Shown here: positions 1-8,646 of the stretch, piece by piece
Layout of the letters: every line of letters begins with the position of its first letter
Position numbering within the stretch: position 1 is the stretch's first letter
Source of the DNA: an uncultured Lachnospiraceae bacterium
GTDB taxonomy: Bacteria > Bacillota > Clostridia > Lachnospirales > Lachnospiraceae
Length of the DNA: 26,466 bases
Reading direction: 5' to 3'
Assembly: GCA_910585215.1 (NCBI GenBank)
Contig: CAJUDQ010000046.1
Location: forward strand, 1-26,466
Notes under the pieces: generated by a model
Databases searched by the model: none
Told to the model about the DNA's origin: nothing
Seen by the model: the letters and a program-made list of their open reading frames with translations, nothing else
Program-made: the position numbers and the translations under genes

Positions 1-128
1 ACTCTTCTATTATATGCTAAACTTTACTCCAGAATATGCATAATCTTTTCTGGTAAAAAGACAGAAAACAGTGAGTAAAAACAACAGAAAACAGCATATT
101 TTTATTATATTGCAGGAGGATTTGAAGG

Positions 129-1559
129 ATGGCAGCAGACAAAAAGGTTGAAGCGATTACCTCTATGGAAGAGGATTTTGCACAGTGGTATACAGATATT
201 GTAAAAAAGGCAGAACTTATGGATTATTCCAGTGTAAAAGGCTGCATGATTTTTAAGCCCGCAGGTTATGCGCTCTGGGAAAATATGCAACAGGAGCTCG
301 ACAGAAGATTCAAGGAAACCGGCGTACAAAACGTATATATGCCAATGTTTATTCCAGAGAGCCTGTTAGAAAAGGAAAAAGACCATGTAGAAGGATTTGC
401 ACCAGAAGTGGCATGGGTGACACAGGGAGGTTTACAGCCCCTTCAGGAGAAAATGTGCGTGCGTCCAACTTCAGAAACGCTTTTCTGTGATTTTTATAAA
501 AATGATATTCAGTCATACAGGGACTTGCCAAAGGTATACAATCAGTGGTGTTCTGTAGTAAGGTGGGAAAAGGAAACAAGGCCTTTTTTGCGTTCAAGGG
601 AATTTTTATGGCAAGAAGGCCATACCGCCCACGCAACCGCTGAGGAAGCAGAAGAAAGAACACTGCAGATGTTAGATGTCTATGCGGATTTTTGTGAAGA
701 ATTTCTTGCAATTCCTGTGATAAAGGGCAAAAAGACAGACAAGGAAAAATTTGCCGGAGCTCAGGCAACTTACACCATAGAGGCGCTTATGCATGACGGA
801 AAGGCACTCCAGTCAGGGACAAGCCATAATTTCGGCGACGGATTTGCAAAAGCATTTGGTATTCAGTATACAGATAAGGATAATAAATTGAAATATGTGT
901 ATCAGACTTCATGGGGAGCAACTACGAGATTAATCGGAGCAGTGATTATGGTACATGGAGATGATAATGGTCTTGTGCTTCCGCCAAAACTTGCGCCTGT
1001 ACAGGTAATGATTGTACCGATTATGCAAAAGAAGGAAGGTGTTCTTGACAAAGCGTTTGAACTGAAGGAAGCTTTGTTGAAATTCCGTGTAAAAGTAGAT
1101 GATACAGACAAGAGCCCAGGCTTTAAGTTTGCTGAACAGGAGATGAGAGGAATACCAGTCAGAGTTGAAATCGGACCAAAGGATATTCAGGCGAATCAGG
1201 CAGTGATTGTCAGAAGGGATACCGGTGAAAAAATCATTGTTTCGTTGAATGAGATTGTTGCAAAGATAACAGAGCTTTTACAGACCATACAGACAGATAT
1301 GTTTGAGAGAGCAAAAGAACGCAGAGATTCCAGTATTAGTACTGCGGTGAATTATGAGGAATTTCAGGATGCGGTAAAGAACAGGCAGGGCTTTATCAAA
1401 GCAATGTGGTGTGGAAATCAGGCATGTGAAGATAAAATTAAGGAGGATACGACTGCCACGTCGAGATGTATGCCATTTGAGCAGGAACAACTGTCAGAAG
1501 TATGTGTATGCTGTGGAAAGGCGGCAAAGCATATGGTATACTGGGGCAAGGCATATTAA
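129..1559 (+). CDS. proS: Prolyl-tRNA synthetase, archaeal/eukaryal-like type (ProS type 3)
   Basis: Charges tRNA-Pro with proline in the cytoplasm. The 476-aa length is typical of the short class II ProS form that lacks the editing insertion of the long bacterial type. Class II motif 2 is visible as RWEKETRPFLRSREFLWQEG near residues 140-160, and motif 3 around SWGATTRLIGA is followed by HGDDNGLVLPPKLAP, where the anticodon-binding domain begins. The C-terminal region has a Cys cluster (WCGNQACE, then CVCCGK), as in zinc-binding tails of this type, and ends in Tyr. The start is fixed by AGGAGG at 115-120, 8 nt upstream of the ATG. It is followed 8 nt later by cca, suggesting a translation operon. 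The 128 upstream bases show no T-box. Confidence 0.96.
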   Translation: MAADKKVEAITSMEEDFAQWYTDIVKKAELMDYSSVKGCMIFKPAGYALWENMQQELDRRFKETGVQNVYMPMFIPESLLEKEKDHVEGFAPEVAWVTQGGLQPLQEKMCVRPTSETLFCDFYKNDIQSYRDLPKVYNQWCSVVRWEKETRPFLRSREFLWQEGHTAHATAEEAEERTLQMLDVYADFCEEFLAIPVIKGKKTDKEKFAGAQATYTIEALMHDGKALQSGTSHNFGDGFAKAFGIQYTDKDNKLKYVYQTSWGATTRLIGAVIMVHGDDNGLVLPPKLAPVQVMIVPIMQKKEGVLDKAFELKEALLKFRVKVDDTDKSPGFKFAEQEMRGIPVRVEIGPKDIQANQAVIVRRDTGEKIIVSLNEIVAKITELLQTIQTDMFERAKERRDSSISTAVNYEEFQDAVKNRQGFIKAMWCGNQACEDKIKEDTTATSRCMPFEQEQLSEVCVCCGKAAKHMVYWGKAY

Positions 1560-1567
1560 AAGGGGTT

Positions 1568-2761
1568 ATGAAAATAAATTTACCATATAATGTGAAAAAG
1601 ATTATATCCGTTTTGGAGGAAAATGGTTTTGAGGCGTATGCTGTAGGTGGCTGCGTAAGAGACAGTCTGATTGGGAAAAAACCGGATGACTGGGATATTG
1701 CCTGTTCTGCAAAACCGGAGCAGGTAAAGGCATTGTTTCATAAAACTATTGATACAGGAATAAGACACGGAACCGTTACTGTGATGATGAAGCATGTGGG
1801 ATATGAAGTGACTACTTACCGGATAGACGGCGAGTATACAGACAGCAGACATCCCAAAAAAGTGATATTTACACCCAGTCTTACAGAAGATTTAAAGAGA
1901 CGGGATTTTACCATAAATGCGATGGCATACAGTGACCGTACTGGTATTGTCGATATTTTTGACGGAGCAGGCGATTTGCAGAAGAAAGTGATTCGCTGTG
2001 TGGGCAATCCAAAGGAACGGTTTGGAGAGGATGCGCTTCGAATTTTGAGAGCAGTTCGCTTCAGCGCGCAGCTTGGATTTTCGATTGAGGAGGGAACTGC
2101 GCAGGCTGCTGAAGAGCTTGCTTCAAATCTGAAAAAAATCAGTCGGGAGCGTATTCGTACAGAGCTTGACAAACTGATTATGTCAGGACATCCGGACCAT
2201 GTAAGGCTGCTGGAAAATTTAGGTATTTTGCCCTGCATTTTTTCAGGATATGTCTGTTGTGGAGAAACGGCTTCTTTGGCAGACAGACTTGTGAACAGCG
2301 AGACGGAACATTATATTCGGTGGGCGCTTTTTATTACCGGCATTTCTTTTGAAAATCTTCTGGAAAGTCTGAAATTTGACAATAAGTCTATAAAGATTTG
2401 TAATACAATGAAAAAATATGCAAATGAAGAGCTGAGAGCTGACAAGGCATATATAAGGCATATGGCAGTAAAGATAGGAAGAGATATTTTCCGGCGATAT
2501 TATCTGCCCTTTCGAAAAGTACTCGGAAATACTTCAGAGGAACTATTAAAACAGATTGAGAAAGCATATGATGAAATTATAGAAAATGGAGACTGTCTGT
2601 CTCTTCGGGAAATGAATATAAATGGAAATGACCTGAAGGAAGCGGGAATTGCAGAGGGAGAACGGGTAGGAGAGGTATTAAACGCCCTGTTTTGCCGAGT
2701 ATTGGAGGACACTTCCATTAATGACAGAGATACATTGCTGGAGCTGGCAAAAATTTTATGA
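1568..2761 (+). CDS. cca: CCA tRNA nucleotidyltransferase (class II)
   Basis: Adds or repairs the 3' CCA end of tRNAs. The N-terminal class II nucleotidyltransferase head is clear: AVGGCVRDSLIG, then DDWDIA with the metal-binding Asp pair, followed by RRDFTINAMAY and EDALRILRAVRFSAQLGF of the neck. The protein has 397 aa and no HD-phosphohydrolase motif is seen at the C terminus, unlike the E. coli enzyme. The reading frame stays open upstream into proS, but the ATG at 1568 is preferred: it lies 8 nt after the proS stop with a short AAGGGG ribosome site, and the protein then begins just before the family's conserved start (NLPYNVKKII-like helix). Whether it makes the whole CCA or only part (some Firmicutes split this activity) cannot be told from sequence alone. 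Confidence 0.93.
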   Translation: MKINLPYNVKKIISVLEENGFEAYAVGGCVRDSLIGKKPDDWDIACSAKPEQVKALFHKTIDTGIRHGTVTVMMKHVGYEVTTYRIDGEYTDSRHPKKVIFTPSLTEDLKRRDFTINAMAYSDRTGIVDIFDGAGDLQKKVIRCVGNPKERFGEDALRILRAVRFSAQLGFSIEEGTAQAAEELASNLKKISRERIRTELDKLIMSGHPDHVRLLENLGILPCIFSGYVCCGETASLADRLVNSETEHYIRWALFITGISFENLLESLKFDNKSIKICNTMKKYANEELRADKAYIRHMAVKIGRDIFRRYYLPFRKVLGNTSEELLKQIEKAYDEIIENGDCLSLREMNINGNDLKEAGIAEGERVGEVLNALFCRVLEDTSINDRDTLLELAKIL

Positions 2762-2780
2762 AAAGTCATAAAAATAAAAC

Positions 2781-2809
2781 TTGATAATATAATAAAAATA
2801 GGATATACT
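2781..2809 (+). promoter_or_regulatory. Sigma-A-type promoter of the 6S RNA gene
   Basis: TTGATA (2781-2786), a 17-bp spacer, and TATACT (2804-2809). This predicts transcription start near 2816, just upstream of the 5' closing stem of the 6S RNA. Confidence 0.75.
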
Positions 2810-2815
2810 ATTCCT

Positions 2816-3054
2816 AAAGAAAGATGTGTGTAATTCCTGAGGTGTTCGACAACCCCGCATATTTTGAACCTACATTTGTTTAAACGGGATTCCTATATTG
2901 CAGGCACGATGGAAAGCCTCCTTCGAGTGGACTTCAGAATGTCTTGCTGCGGTTGCCCACCTAGCTCGGCTAGGACTCAAAAATGCGGGACCGGCATTTC
3001 GGGATACATATGAAGGTCAGAGCTGTCATATACTTGAGTGTATGACAGCTTTTT
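2816..3054 (+). ncRNA. ssrS: 6S RNA
   Basis: A non-coding RNA that in bacteria mimics an open promoter and sequesters the housekeeping RNA polymerase. The sequence folds as a long rod. The ends pair (ATTCC...GAGGTGT near 2833-2846 with the CGGCATT...GGGAT segment near 2992-3004), and a strong inner stem pairs CCCGCAT.ATTTTGA (about 2854-2867) with TCAAAAATGCGGG (about 2979-2991). A large central region follows, with the small hairpin CCTAGCTCGGCTAGG on its 3' side, as expected for the 6S bubble. A good promoter lies upstream and a terminator downstream, and no convincing protein is encoded. Call rests on structure and on resemblance to clostridial 6S RNAs as remembered. The 5' and 3' ends are estimated from promoter and terminator; the processed RNA may end near 3010. 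Confidence 0.82.
3021..3054 (+). terminator. Intrinsic terminator of 6S RNA
   Basis: Perfect 10-bp stem AGCTGTCATA (3021-3030) with TATGACAGCT (3041-3050), extended by three pairs inside the loop, followed by a short T run. Confidence 0.8.
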
Positions 3055-3087
3055 CAATCGTGAGGGATGCTTTAATGGAGGAAACTT

Positions 3088-5406
3088 ATGCGAAATAAGA
3101 AACTGATTATTCTGCTGCTGATATGTATTGTTGCGATGATTTTTGTCGCTGTTTACAGAGGTCTGTCGAAAAAAGAGAAAAATCCGCAGGAAAGTGTCGT
3201 TACCACAGGGCAGGCGGCGAGAGCAGTCGCTCTTTTAAAGGCTTCTGACGAAGAATGCAGTGCAGCGCGGAATTATTTTACCAAAGGTGAAGAATGGTAT
3301 ATGCCTTATATGAATCTGATGTATGACAGAGGATATTTTGATGAAAAGCAGATGATGCCTTCTGCAAAGGAAGCAACATCTCCATTTACCTATGAAAAAC
3401 TGGGATATCTTTTTGAAAATATGGATATTAAAGATAAAGAGCTTTTGTCTTATGTAAAAAACAATAAGGCAGCAAGGGCAATTACAAATTCTCAGTGGGC
3501 GGTTATTTTTGGAAAGCTGGCAGACTATACGGCAGGCGGGCAGACAAAGGAAGAGGAATTTAATGTAGTAGCAACTGTATCAAATGTTTCTTCACTGGAG
3601 CCGTGGAATGTAGTCACTACCATAGGAAATTATATTTTTACAGGATTATCCATGGATTATTATATAGATAAGAGAATTAAAGTGATTACAAAGGAAAATC
3701 AGATTTTGTGTGTAAAGGAAATTGTTTCAAAAGAGATTATCTATCCAAATACTTTGGTTACAAGTATGGAAAGTGGAAAGATGAATGCATTTGTCAATGG
3801 AGTAATCAGAACATTTGAAATTGATGACAAAGAAAGTTCAAAAACAAATGCAGTTATGGATATCAGACTGAAAAATGGAAAAGTGTCTGATTGTACTGAA
3901 AAGGAACATTATATCAGTGGAAAGCTTTTGAAGTACACGGATGCTTCTGTTGATGTGGAAGGGCAAGGGGCCTTTGAAATAGGAGAAGGATTTCGTATTT
4001 ATAAAACCTATGGAAATATAGAGACCAGAACACTGTATGACCTGGTGGTAGGGTATGACACACAGAAATTTGTGGTAGAAGATGGAAAAATATGCGCTAT
4101 ATTAATTGACAGAAATTTTGTGGCTGAAAATATTCGGGTAATTATAAGAAATAATGGATTTCAGGATATTTATCATGAGAATGTGCTGATTTCCTCGGAT
4201 AAAGAATTTGAATTTTCCTATGGAGGGGAAAAAAGAGTTTTTCAGGCAGGGGAAGAATATACTGTCACATCAGACAGTAAATATCTGGAGGGCGGAACTC
4301 TTAAAATATCTGCTGCCGGCTCTGATGGAAAGGTTACCATTAAATCTCTGGAAAGAGGTTATGGAACACCAAGCTACAGGGGAACCATAGAGATTATGAA
4401 AACAGAAAGCGGGCTGGTAATTATCAATGAGCTTCCGTTGGAGGAATATCTTTATGCGGTAGTACCGAGTGAAATGCCATATACATATAATGAGGAGGCT
4501 TTAAAGGCACAGGCGATATGTGCAAGAAGCTATGCCTATAAACATATGTTGTCCAATGCGTATGCCTATCTGGGCGCGCATGTGGATGACAGCACCAGAT
4601 TTCAGGTATACAATAATTCCAGTGAACAGGCTACTACAAATCAGGCAGTAAATGATACGTATGGGCAGATTATGACATGGAATAAAGAGCCAATCAGTGC
4701 ATTTTTCTATTCTACTTCATGTGGAAGTGGAACGGATGCTCTGATTTGGGGAGGGTCCGGCTATGATTATATTAAAGGAAGGCTTTTGACTTTGGAGGAT
4801 TCAACGCTGGACCTTACAGATGAAAAGCAGTTTAAAATGTTTATTATGAATAATTATGATACCTTTGACAGAGAATACAGCTGGTATCGCTGGAATGTGA
4901 CAGTACCTCTCGAGACGATTACACAGTCAGTAAATGAAAAGGTGGCATCACTTTATGCTTCCGGTCCGGAAAAGGTGCTGACGCTGGAGGGAGAAAATTA
5001 TGTCAGCAGAGAGATAAGTTCTGTGGGAAATGTTTTATCTATGGAGACAGGAACAAGGGGCACAGGAGGAGTCTTAAACGAGATTGTGATACATGGAGAT
5101 GAGGCAACGGTGATGATAAAGACAGAGTCTTTTATACGAAATATTTTTAATCTGTCAGGGCTTGTCATTCATAAAAATGATGAGAGTACAGTAGATACAT
5201 TTACTTCCCTTCCAAGTGCATATTTTGCAATTGAGGAAGTGAAAGAAGGAGAGACACTGACCGGATACCGGCTGAACGGGGGAGGCTATGGACATGGAGC
5301 CGGCATGAGCCAGAACGGGGCAAATACAATGGGAAACAATGGAATGACATATCAGGATATATTGAATTTCTTTTACAATAATATTGCGATTGAAAACATC
5401 TATTAA
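3088..5406 (+). CDS. SpoIID/LytB-domain protein (putative cell-wall lytic transglycosylase)
   Basis: A 772-aa protein with an N-terminal membrane anchor (about residues 5-23), a long extracytoplasmic middle region, and a C-terminal SpoIID domain from about residue 425. In SpoIID this domain cleaves glycan strands of peptidoglycan during spore engulfment. The conserved signature VVPSEMP...EALKAQAICARSYAY contains the catalytic-type Glu (Glu462). YSTSCGSG gives Cys545 and the GYGHGAGMSQNGA motif gives His736, residues that match the zinc-site region of clostridial SpoIID proteins. It is about twice as long as SpoIID itself, so it is more likely a larger paralogue than the sporulation SpoIID of the core set. 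The start is supported by GGAGG at 3077-3081, 6 nt before ATG. No separate promoter is evident between the 6S terminator and the gene. Confidence 0.88.
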   Translation: MRNKKLIILLLICIVAMIFVAVYRGLSKKEKNPQESVVTTGQAARAVALLKASDEECSAARNYFTKGEEWYMPYMNLMYDRGYFDEKQMMPSAKEATSPFTYEKLGYLFENMDIKDKELLSYVKNNKAARAITNSQWAVIFGKLADYTAGGQTKEEEFNVVATVSNVSSLEPWNVVTTIGNYIFTGLSMDYYIDKRIKVITKENQILCVKEIVSKEIIYPNTLVTSMESGKMNAFVNGVIRTFEIDDKESSKTNAVMDIRLKNGKVSDCTEKEHYISGKLLKYTDASVDVEGQGAFEIGEGFRIYKTYGNIETRTLYDLVVGYDTQKFVVEDGKICAILIDRNFVAENIRVIIRNNGFQDIYHENVLISSDKEFEFSYGGEKRVFQAGEEYTVTSDSKYLEGGTLKISAAGSDGKVTIKSLERGYGTPSYRGTIEIMKTESGLVIINELPLEEYLYAVVPSEMPYTYNEEALKAQAICARSYAYKHMLSNAYAYLGAHVDDSTRFQVYNNSSEQATTNQAVNDTYGQIMTWNKEPISAFFYSTSCGSGTDALIWGGSGYDYIKGRLLTLEDSTLDLTDEKQFKMFIMNNYDTFDREYSWYRWNVTVPLETITQSVNEKVASLYASGPEKVLTLEGENYVSREISSVGNVLSMETGTRGTGGVLNEIVIHGDEATVMIKTESFIRNIFNLSGLVIHKNDESTVDTFTSLPSAYFAIEEVKEGETLTGYRLNGGGYGHGAGMSQNGANTMGNNGMTYQDILNFFYNNIAIENIY

Positions 5407-5425
5407 GTATTTTTACAGTTTAAAA

Positions 5426-5515
5426 ACATGAGGCTGTCAGGTTTGGAATCTTATCTGCAAAAGGTCAAAGAGATAGATTTGCAGTGATTCCTGTTATGAC
5501 AGACTCATGTTTTTT
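5426..5515 (+). terminator. Long multi-segment terminator hairpin after the SpoIID-domain gene
   Basis: Outer arms ACATGAGGCTGTCA (5426-5439) and TGACAGACTCATGT (5497-5510) pair with one mismatch and are followed by a T run. Inside, GGAATC (5445-5450) pairs with GATTCC (5486-5491), and CTGCAAA (5455-5461) pairs with TTTGCAG (5478-5484), so almost the whole 85 nt forms one rod. Confidence 0.7.
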
Positions 5516-5542
5516 ATTCTGTACCTTGTTTTTTAATGGAAA

Positions 5543-5589
5543 AACCAGTGGTTGTCTGATTATAAGTTGTCATCAGCGTCTGACTGGTT
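5543..5589 (-). terminator. Weak terminator candidate for the ger operon (minus strand)
   Basis: AACCAGT and ACTGGTT (5543-5549 and 5583-5589) form a 7-bp stem. Read on the minus strand it is followed by TTTCC. Short stem and long loop, so only a candidate. Confidence 0.3.
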
Positions 5590-5615
5590 ACCCGGTGATG
5601 TAGTTCTTTGACGGA

Positions 5616-7013
5616 TTACCTTATGTTTTCGTTCTTTGGCTGATTACGCAGCATAAGTTCCTTTTTTACATTCTGATTTTCCGCAAGAGTGTCGAGAACT
5701 TCTCCAAGGCTGAGTTCATCTAATCGGGAAGTGAGATGAGCATAAGTATTCGGAAAGTCCTTTTCGTTGAAAATCAGCGTGTTTCCAGGAATCCGGTGTT
5801 CATCTGCAAGAATATCAAGGTCATCTGTGGAAAAATGTTCTTCTGATATATCCAGAACAATCGCCCGAATATGAGAAAAATCCAGATATTTTCCTCCGGA
5901 GAGAGGATAGCTTTCCAGACGGGAAACCGTGATGTATTCAGAAGAAATAGATTCAATTCCTTCCGAGTAATCTGCAAGCTCACAGGTAAAAAGAGTACCA
6001 GATTCATCTTCAGAAATAATCATGGAAATCACAAAGCTTCGATTTTCCAGTTCTCTTGCATCGATGAAATGGCTTCCAGAAACATACAGTTTGTCAAAAT
6101 TCATTTCTGATAAATAAGTGTACAGATGTGTTGTTTCCAAAAAATTCGGAAGCATCAAAAGAATAATCAGAAACAGAAAAGAACCACCCGTATATAGATA
6201 TGGAAAAAATTTCTGTTTTGGCATTCCATAATGAAGCTGTGTCGCAATATACATCATCAGACTTATCACAATCGAGAGCACTGGATTGATATTGTAGGTC
6301 AGTCTAGACAGAAAAAACTGGAGCAGACAAAGCAGATATAAGATAAAAGAAACCTTGAAAAGACTTCTCTTTGTTTCTTCCGCTTTATGAAAAAATGGTT
6401 CTTCCAAGAGCAGATATCCCCATGGGCATAAAACCAGAAAGGAAAACAGTGCAACCAGAAAAAGTTTAAAAAAATTGCGAAAGCTCAAGTCATATTGAGG
6501 CAGGAGCACACCAGAAATCATAGTGGAAAGATTCTGATAGTCAATGCAGAATAATTCGTATATCATGCTGATAATTACCGGAATAAAAACAAATATATAA
6601 AAAAGTTCACAAAATCTGCCGCGTATTTCGATTTCTTTTCTGCTGATAAAAAATGCAAAAAGAAAAATGACTGCAGCACTGAAAATAACATTTGTGTTGG
6701 GAAGCAGAAATTCACGAACATATTTGATAAGCATAAGTGCGCCAAAACCGAGAAGTAAAAAGGCTTTGACTGCAGATTTTATGCGAATATATTTTTTTAA
6801 AGCTCCATTTTCTGTTCTTTTTTCATATATATGGAATACAAGATTTAAATAAAGGCAGCTGCATGCAAATATAGCAGATATAAGAACAAATCCTGTCAGA
6901 ATATCCAGTTTTTCGGCAAAATACATGGACAGAAGAAATACAAGTCCGGTTTCTTCTGTCAGAATCAGTTTTTTTATACCATTAACGGAAAGTTTATTGT
7001 TTTCAGAAAACAT
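5616..7013 (-). CDS. Spore germination receptor subunit: GerB-like permease fused to a GerC-like N-terminal domain
   Basis: A 465-aa protein in two parts. Residues 1-295 hold about nine or ten membrane segments, the size and layout of a GerAB-type germinant permease of the APC superfamily. Residues 296-465 are soluble and resemble the start of GerAC lipoproteins: DARELENRSFVISMII (about 316-331) matches the RREL...VVxxGID pattern, and KYLDFSHIRAIVLD (about 375-388) matches the LYFGHLKVIVIG pattern. The larger GerAC C-terminal domain is absent. The lipoprotein Cys and signal peptide are not needed because the permease anchors the domain. It starts 10 nt after the gerA stop with AGGAGGAAATTATG. 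The fusion reading is an inference from residue patterns; the fallback call is a membrane protein of a germination operon. Confidence 0.68.
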   Translation of the reverse strand: MFSENNKLSVNGIKKLILTEETGLVFLLSMYFAEKLDILTGFVLISAIFACSCLYLNLVFHIYEKRTENGALKKYIRIKSAVKAFLLLGFGALMLIKYVREFLLPNTNVIFSAAVIFLFAFFISRKEIEIRGRFCELFYIFVFIPVIISMIYELFCIDYQNLSTMISGVLLPQYDLSFRNFFKLFLVALFSFLVLCPWGYLLLEEPFFHKAEETKRSLFKVSFILYLLCLLQFFLSRLTYNINPVLSIVISLMMYIATQLHYGMPKQKFFPYLYTGGSFLFLIILLMLPNFLETTHLYTYLSEMNFDKLYVSGSHFIDARELENRSFVISMIISEDESGTLFTCELADYSEGIESISSEYITVSRLESYPLSGGKYLDFSHIRAIVLDISEEHFSTDDLDILADEHRIPGNTLIFNEKDFPNTYAHLTSRLDELSLGEVLDTLAENQNVKKELMLRNQPKNENIR

Positions 7014-7023
7014 AATTTCCTCC

Positions 7024-8451
7024 TTACAGTTTTTTTAATGGAAAACGAAGCAGCATATCTTTGTAGTTTTTCTGCCTGTTGATATCTCCTGCTGCAATCG
7101 GCATAAGAAAAGGAAGTCCAAAGCTTTTTAAAGAGGCAAGATGAATCCCGATTAACATAAGTCCCAGTACAATACCAAAAAAACCAAGCAGATAAGACAG
7201 TGCAATCAGAAAGTATTTTAAAATACGAAAGGCCGAAGAAAATTCATCATTTGGTATAGCAAAGGAAGAAAGTGCAGTAAATGCCACTACAACAACAATT
7301 ACAGGGCTTACAATGCCTGCAGATACTGCTGCCTGTCCGATAATCAGTCCTCCTACAATCCCTATTGTACTTCCCATGGGACCGGGAATCCGTATGCCTG
7401 CTTCCCGCAAAAGTTCAAATGCCAGTTCCATAATCAGAACTTCAATTACACTTGGAAATGGAACACTTGCTCTGCCTGCTGCAAATGCAAAAAGCATATT
7501 GGCAGGCAGAATATCCGGATGATAATTCATCACTGCCAGATAAACGGCAGGAAGGCATAATGAAAAAAAAGCTGCGAGATAACGGATGATTCTGGCAAGC
7601 GTGACAATTGCATATCGCTCGTAATAATCATCCGGTGTCTTGAAAAAGTCATTGAAGTTTGTCGGCAGCAACAAAGCCACTGGCGTATTGTCGACAAAAA
7701 GAGTAATTCTTCCGTTCATCACTGCCTGTATTGCCGTATCAGGTCGTTCCGTAGTCTGGTATTGCGGGAACGGGGAATTTGAATTTTCTTCCGTAAGCTG
7801 TTCTATAATACCAGTGTCCGTAAGATTTGCAATATCAAGTCCCTCGATTCGGCGGGTGATTTCTTTCAGAACTTTTTTACGGACAAGCTCTTCCATATAG
7901 ACAATGGCAACTGTGGTATTGGATTCTTTTCCGATAATAAATTCTTTTACCTTTAAATTCTGGGTACGCATTCGTTTTCGCATAAGGGAGGTATTACATT
8001 TCAGAGCGTCGGCAAAGCCCTCTCTGGAGCCCCGCATTACCTGTTCCCGTTCAGAGGAGGAAACCCCCATCATTGGATAACCCTTGCTCTTGATTTTTAC
8101 AGCCTTGTCGTAACCGTCAATCAGAAGTACTCCGTCGCCAACCATTACCCCCATAACTGCCTCCTCATAAGTAGGGAGCAGTTTTACATCTGTGATGCCA
8201 AGTGCATTTGTGTCAAGGTATTTATAGATTTCTTTTGGCGTTTTGGACATCAGGCGGCTGATAAGCTTTCCAATTACAGATTCTTCAACGGTAAGGTTAT
8301 TTACCGTTACTTCCACATAATAAATACAGGCATCTACTTCAGCATTTCCGCCAAGTTTCATGGTGCGCTTCATAATATCATTGCAGTCTGTAAACAGCGA
8401 ATCAAAGACCTGCATATTTTCTGTTAAAGAGGTTGAAAGAGAATTGTTCAT
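7024..8451 (-). CDS. GerA-family spore germination receptor A subunit
   Basis: A 475-aa protein of the GerA/SpoVAF family, the A subunit of nutrient germinant receptors in the inner spore membrane. The N-terminal soluble half has family blocks such as CNDIMKR, the YYVEVTVN-type strand, ERPDTAIQAVMNGRI, and DNTPVALLLPTNFNDFF. The C-terminal half contains about five membrane segments, with PFPSVIEVLIMELAFELLREAG, IPGPMGSTIGIVGGLIIGQAA and FAIPNDEFSSAFRILKY-like stretches highly typical of the family. Full length. It is the first gene of a two-gene minus-strand operon with the fused permease subunit. The ribosome site is weak (AGTGG), and no sure sigma-G promoter was found in the 190 bp shared with thiD. 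The germinant is unknown. Confidence 0.93.
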   Translation of the reverse strand: MNNSLSTSLTENMQVFDSLFTDCNDIMKRTMKLGGNAEVDACIYYVEVTVNNLTVEESVIGKLISRLMSKTPKEIYKYLDTNALGITDVKLLPTYEEAVMGVMVGDGVLLIDGYDKAVKIKSKGYPMMGVSSSEREQVMRGSREGFADALKCNTSLMRKRMRTQNLKVKEFIIGKESNTTVAIVYMEELVRKKVLKEITRRIEGLDIANLTDTGIIEQLTEENSNSPFPQYQTTERPDTAIQAVMNGRITLFVDNTPVALLLPTNFNDFFKTPDDYYERYAIVTLARIIRYLAAFFSLCLPAVYLAVMNYHPDILPANMLFAFAAGRASVPFPSVIEVLIMELAFELLREAGIRIPGPMGSTIGIVGGLIIGQAAVSAGIVSPVIVVVVAFTALSSFAIPNDEFSSAFRILKYFLIALSYLLGFFGIVLGLMLIGIHLASLKSFGLPFLMPIAAGDINRQKNYKDMLLRFPLKKL

Positions 8452-8646
8452 GATTTTACCACTTTCTGAACTGAAATAAAAATCTGGTGAGTTTCTTTTT
8501 TAGTATTTCCAGAGAAAGGGAATTTTAAACATAATAGAATAAATTCAAAAGATAAAATAAAAATAGTCCCTGTTAGCTGGTATCATATTTGACAATTTAT
8601 GTTAAAATAGTAATGATATACGATAAAAATCAAAGGAGGCTTGTTT
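8452..8646. promoter_or_regulatory. Divergent gerA / thiD intergenic region
   Basis: Contains TTGACA at 8589-8594 and an extended -10-like TGTTAAAAT at 8600-8608, but they are too close to work together. Either could contribute to a thiD promoter, and the best -10 partner of TTGACA is weak. AGGAGG just before 8641 is the thiD ribosome site. No riboswitch fold was recognised. Confidence 0.35.

Noticed and set aside
1..128. T-box or other riboswitch before proS
   Set aside because: The visible 128 bases lack the T-box sequence and a terminator hairpin; a leader further upstream would lie outside the window.
2898..3098. 66-codon open frame on the plus strand
   Set aside because: It lies within the 6S RNA and its terminator, has no ribosome site and overlaps the next gene start.
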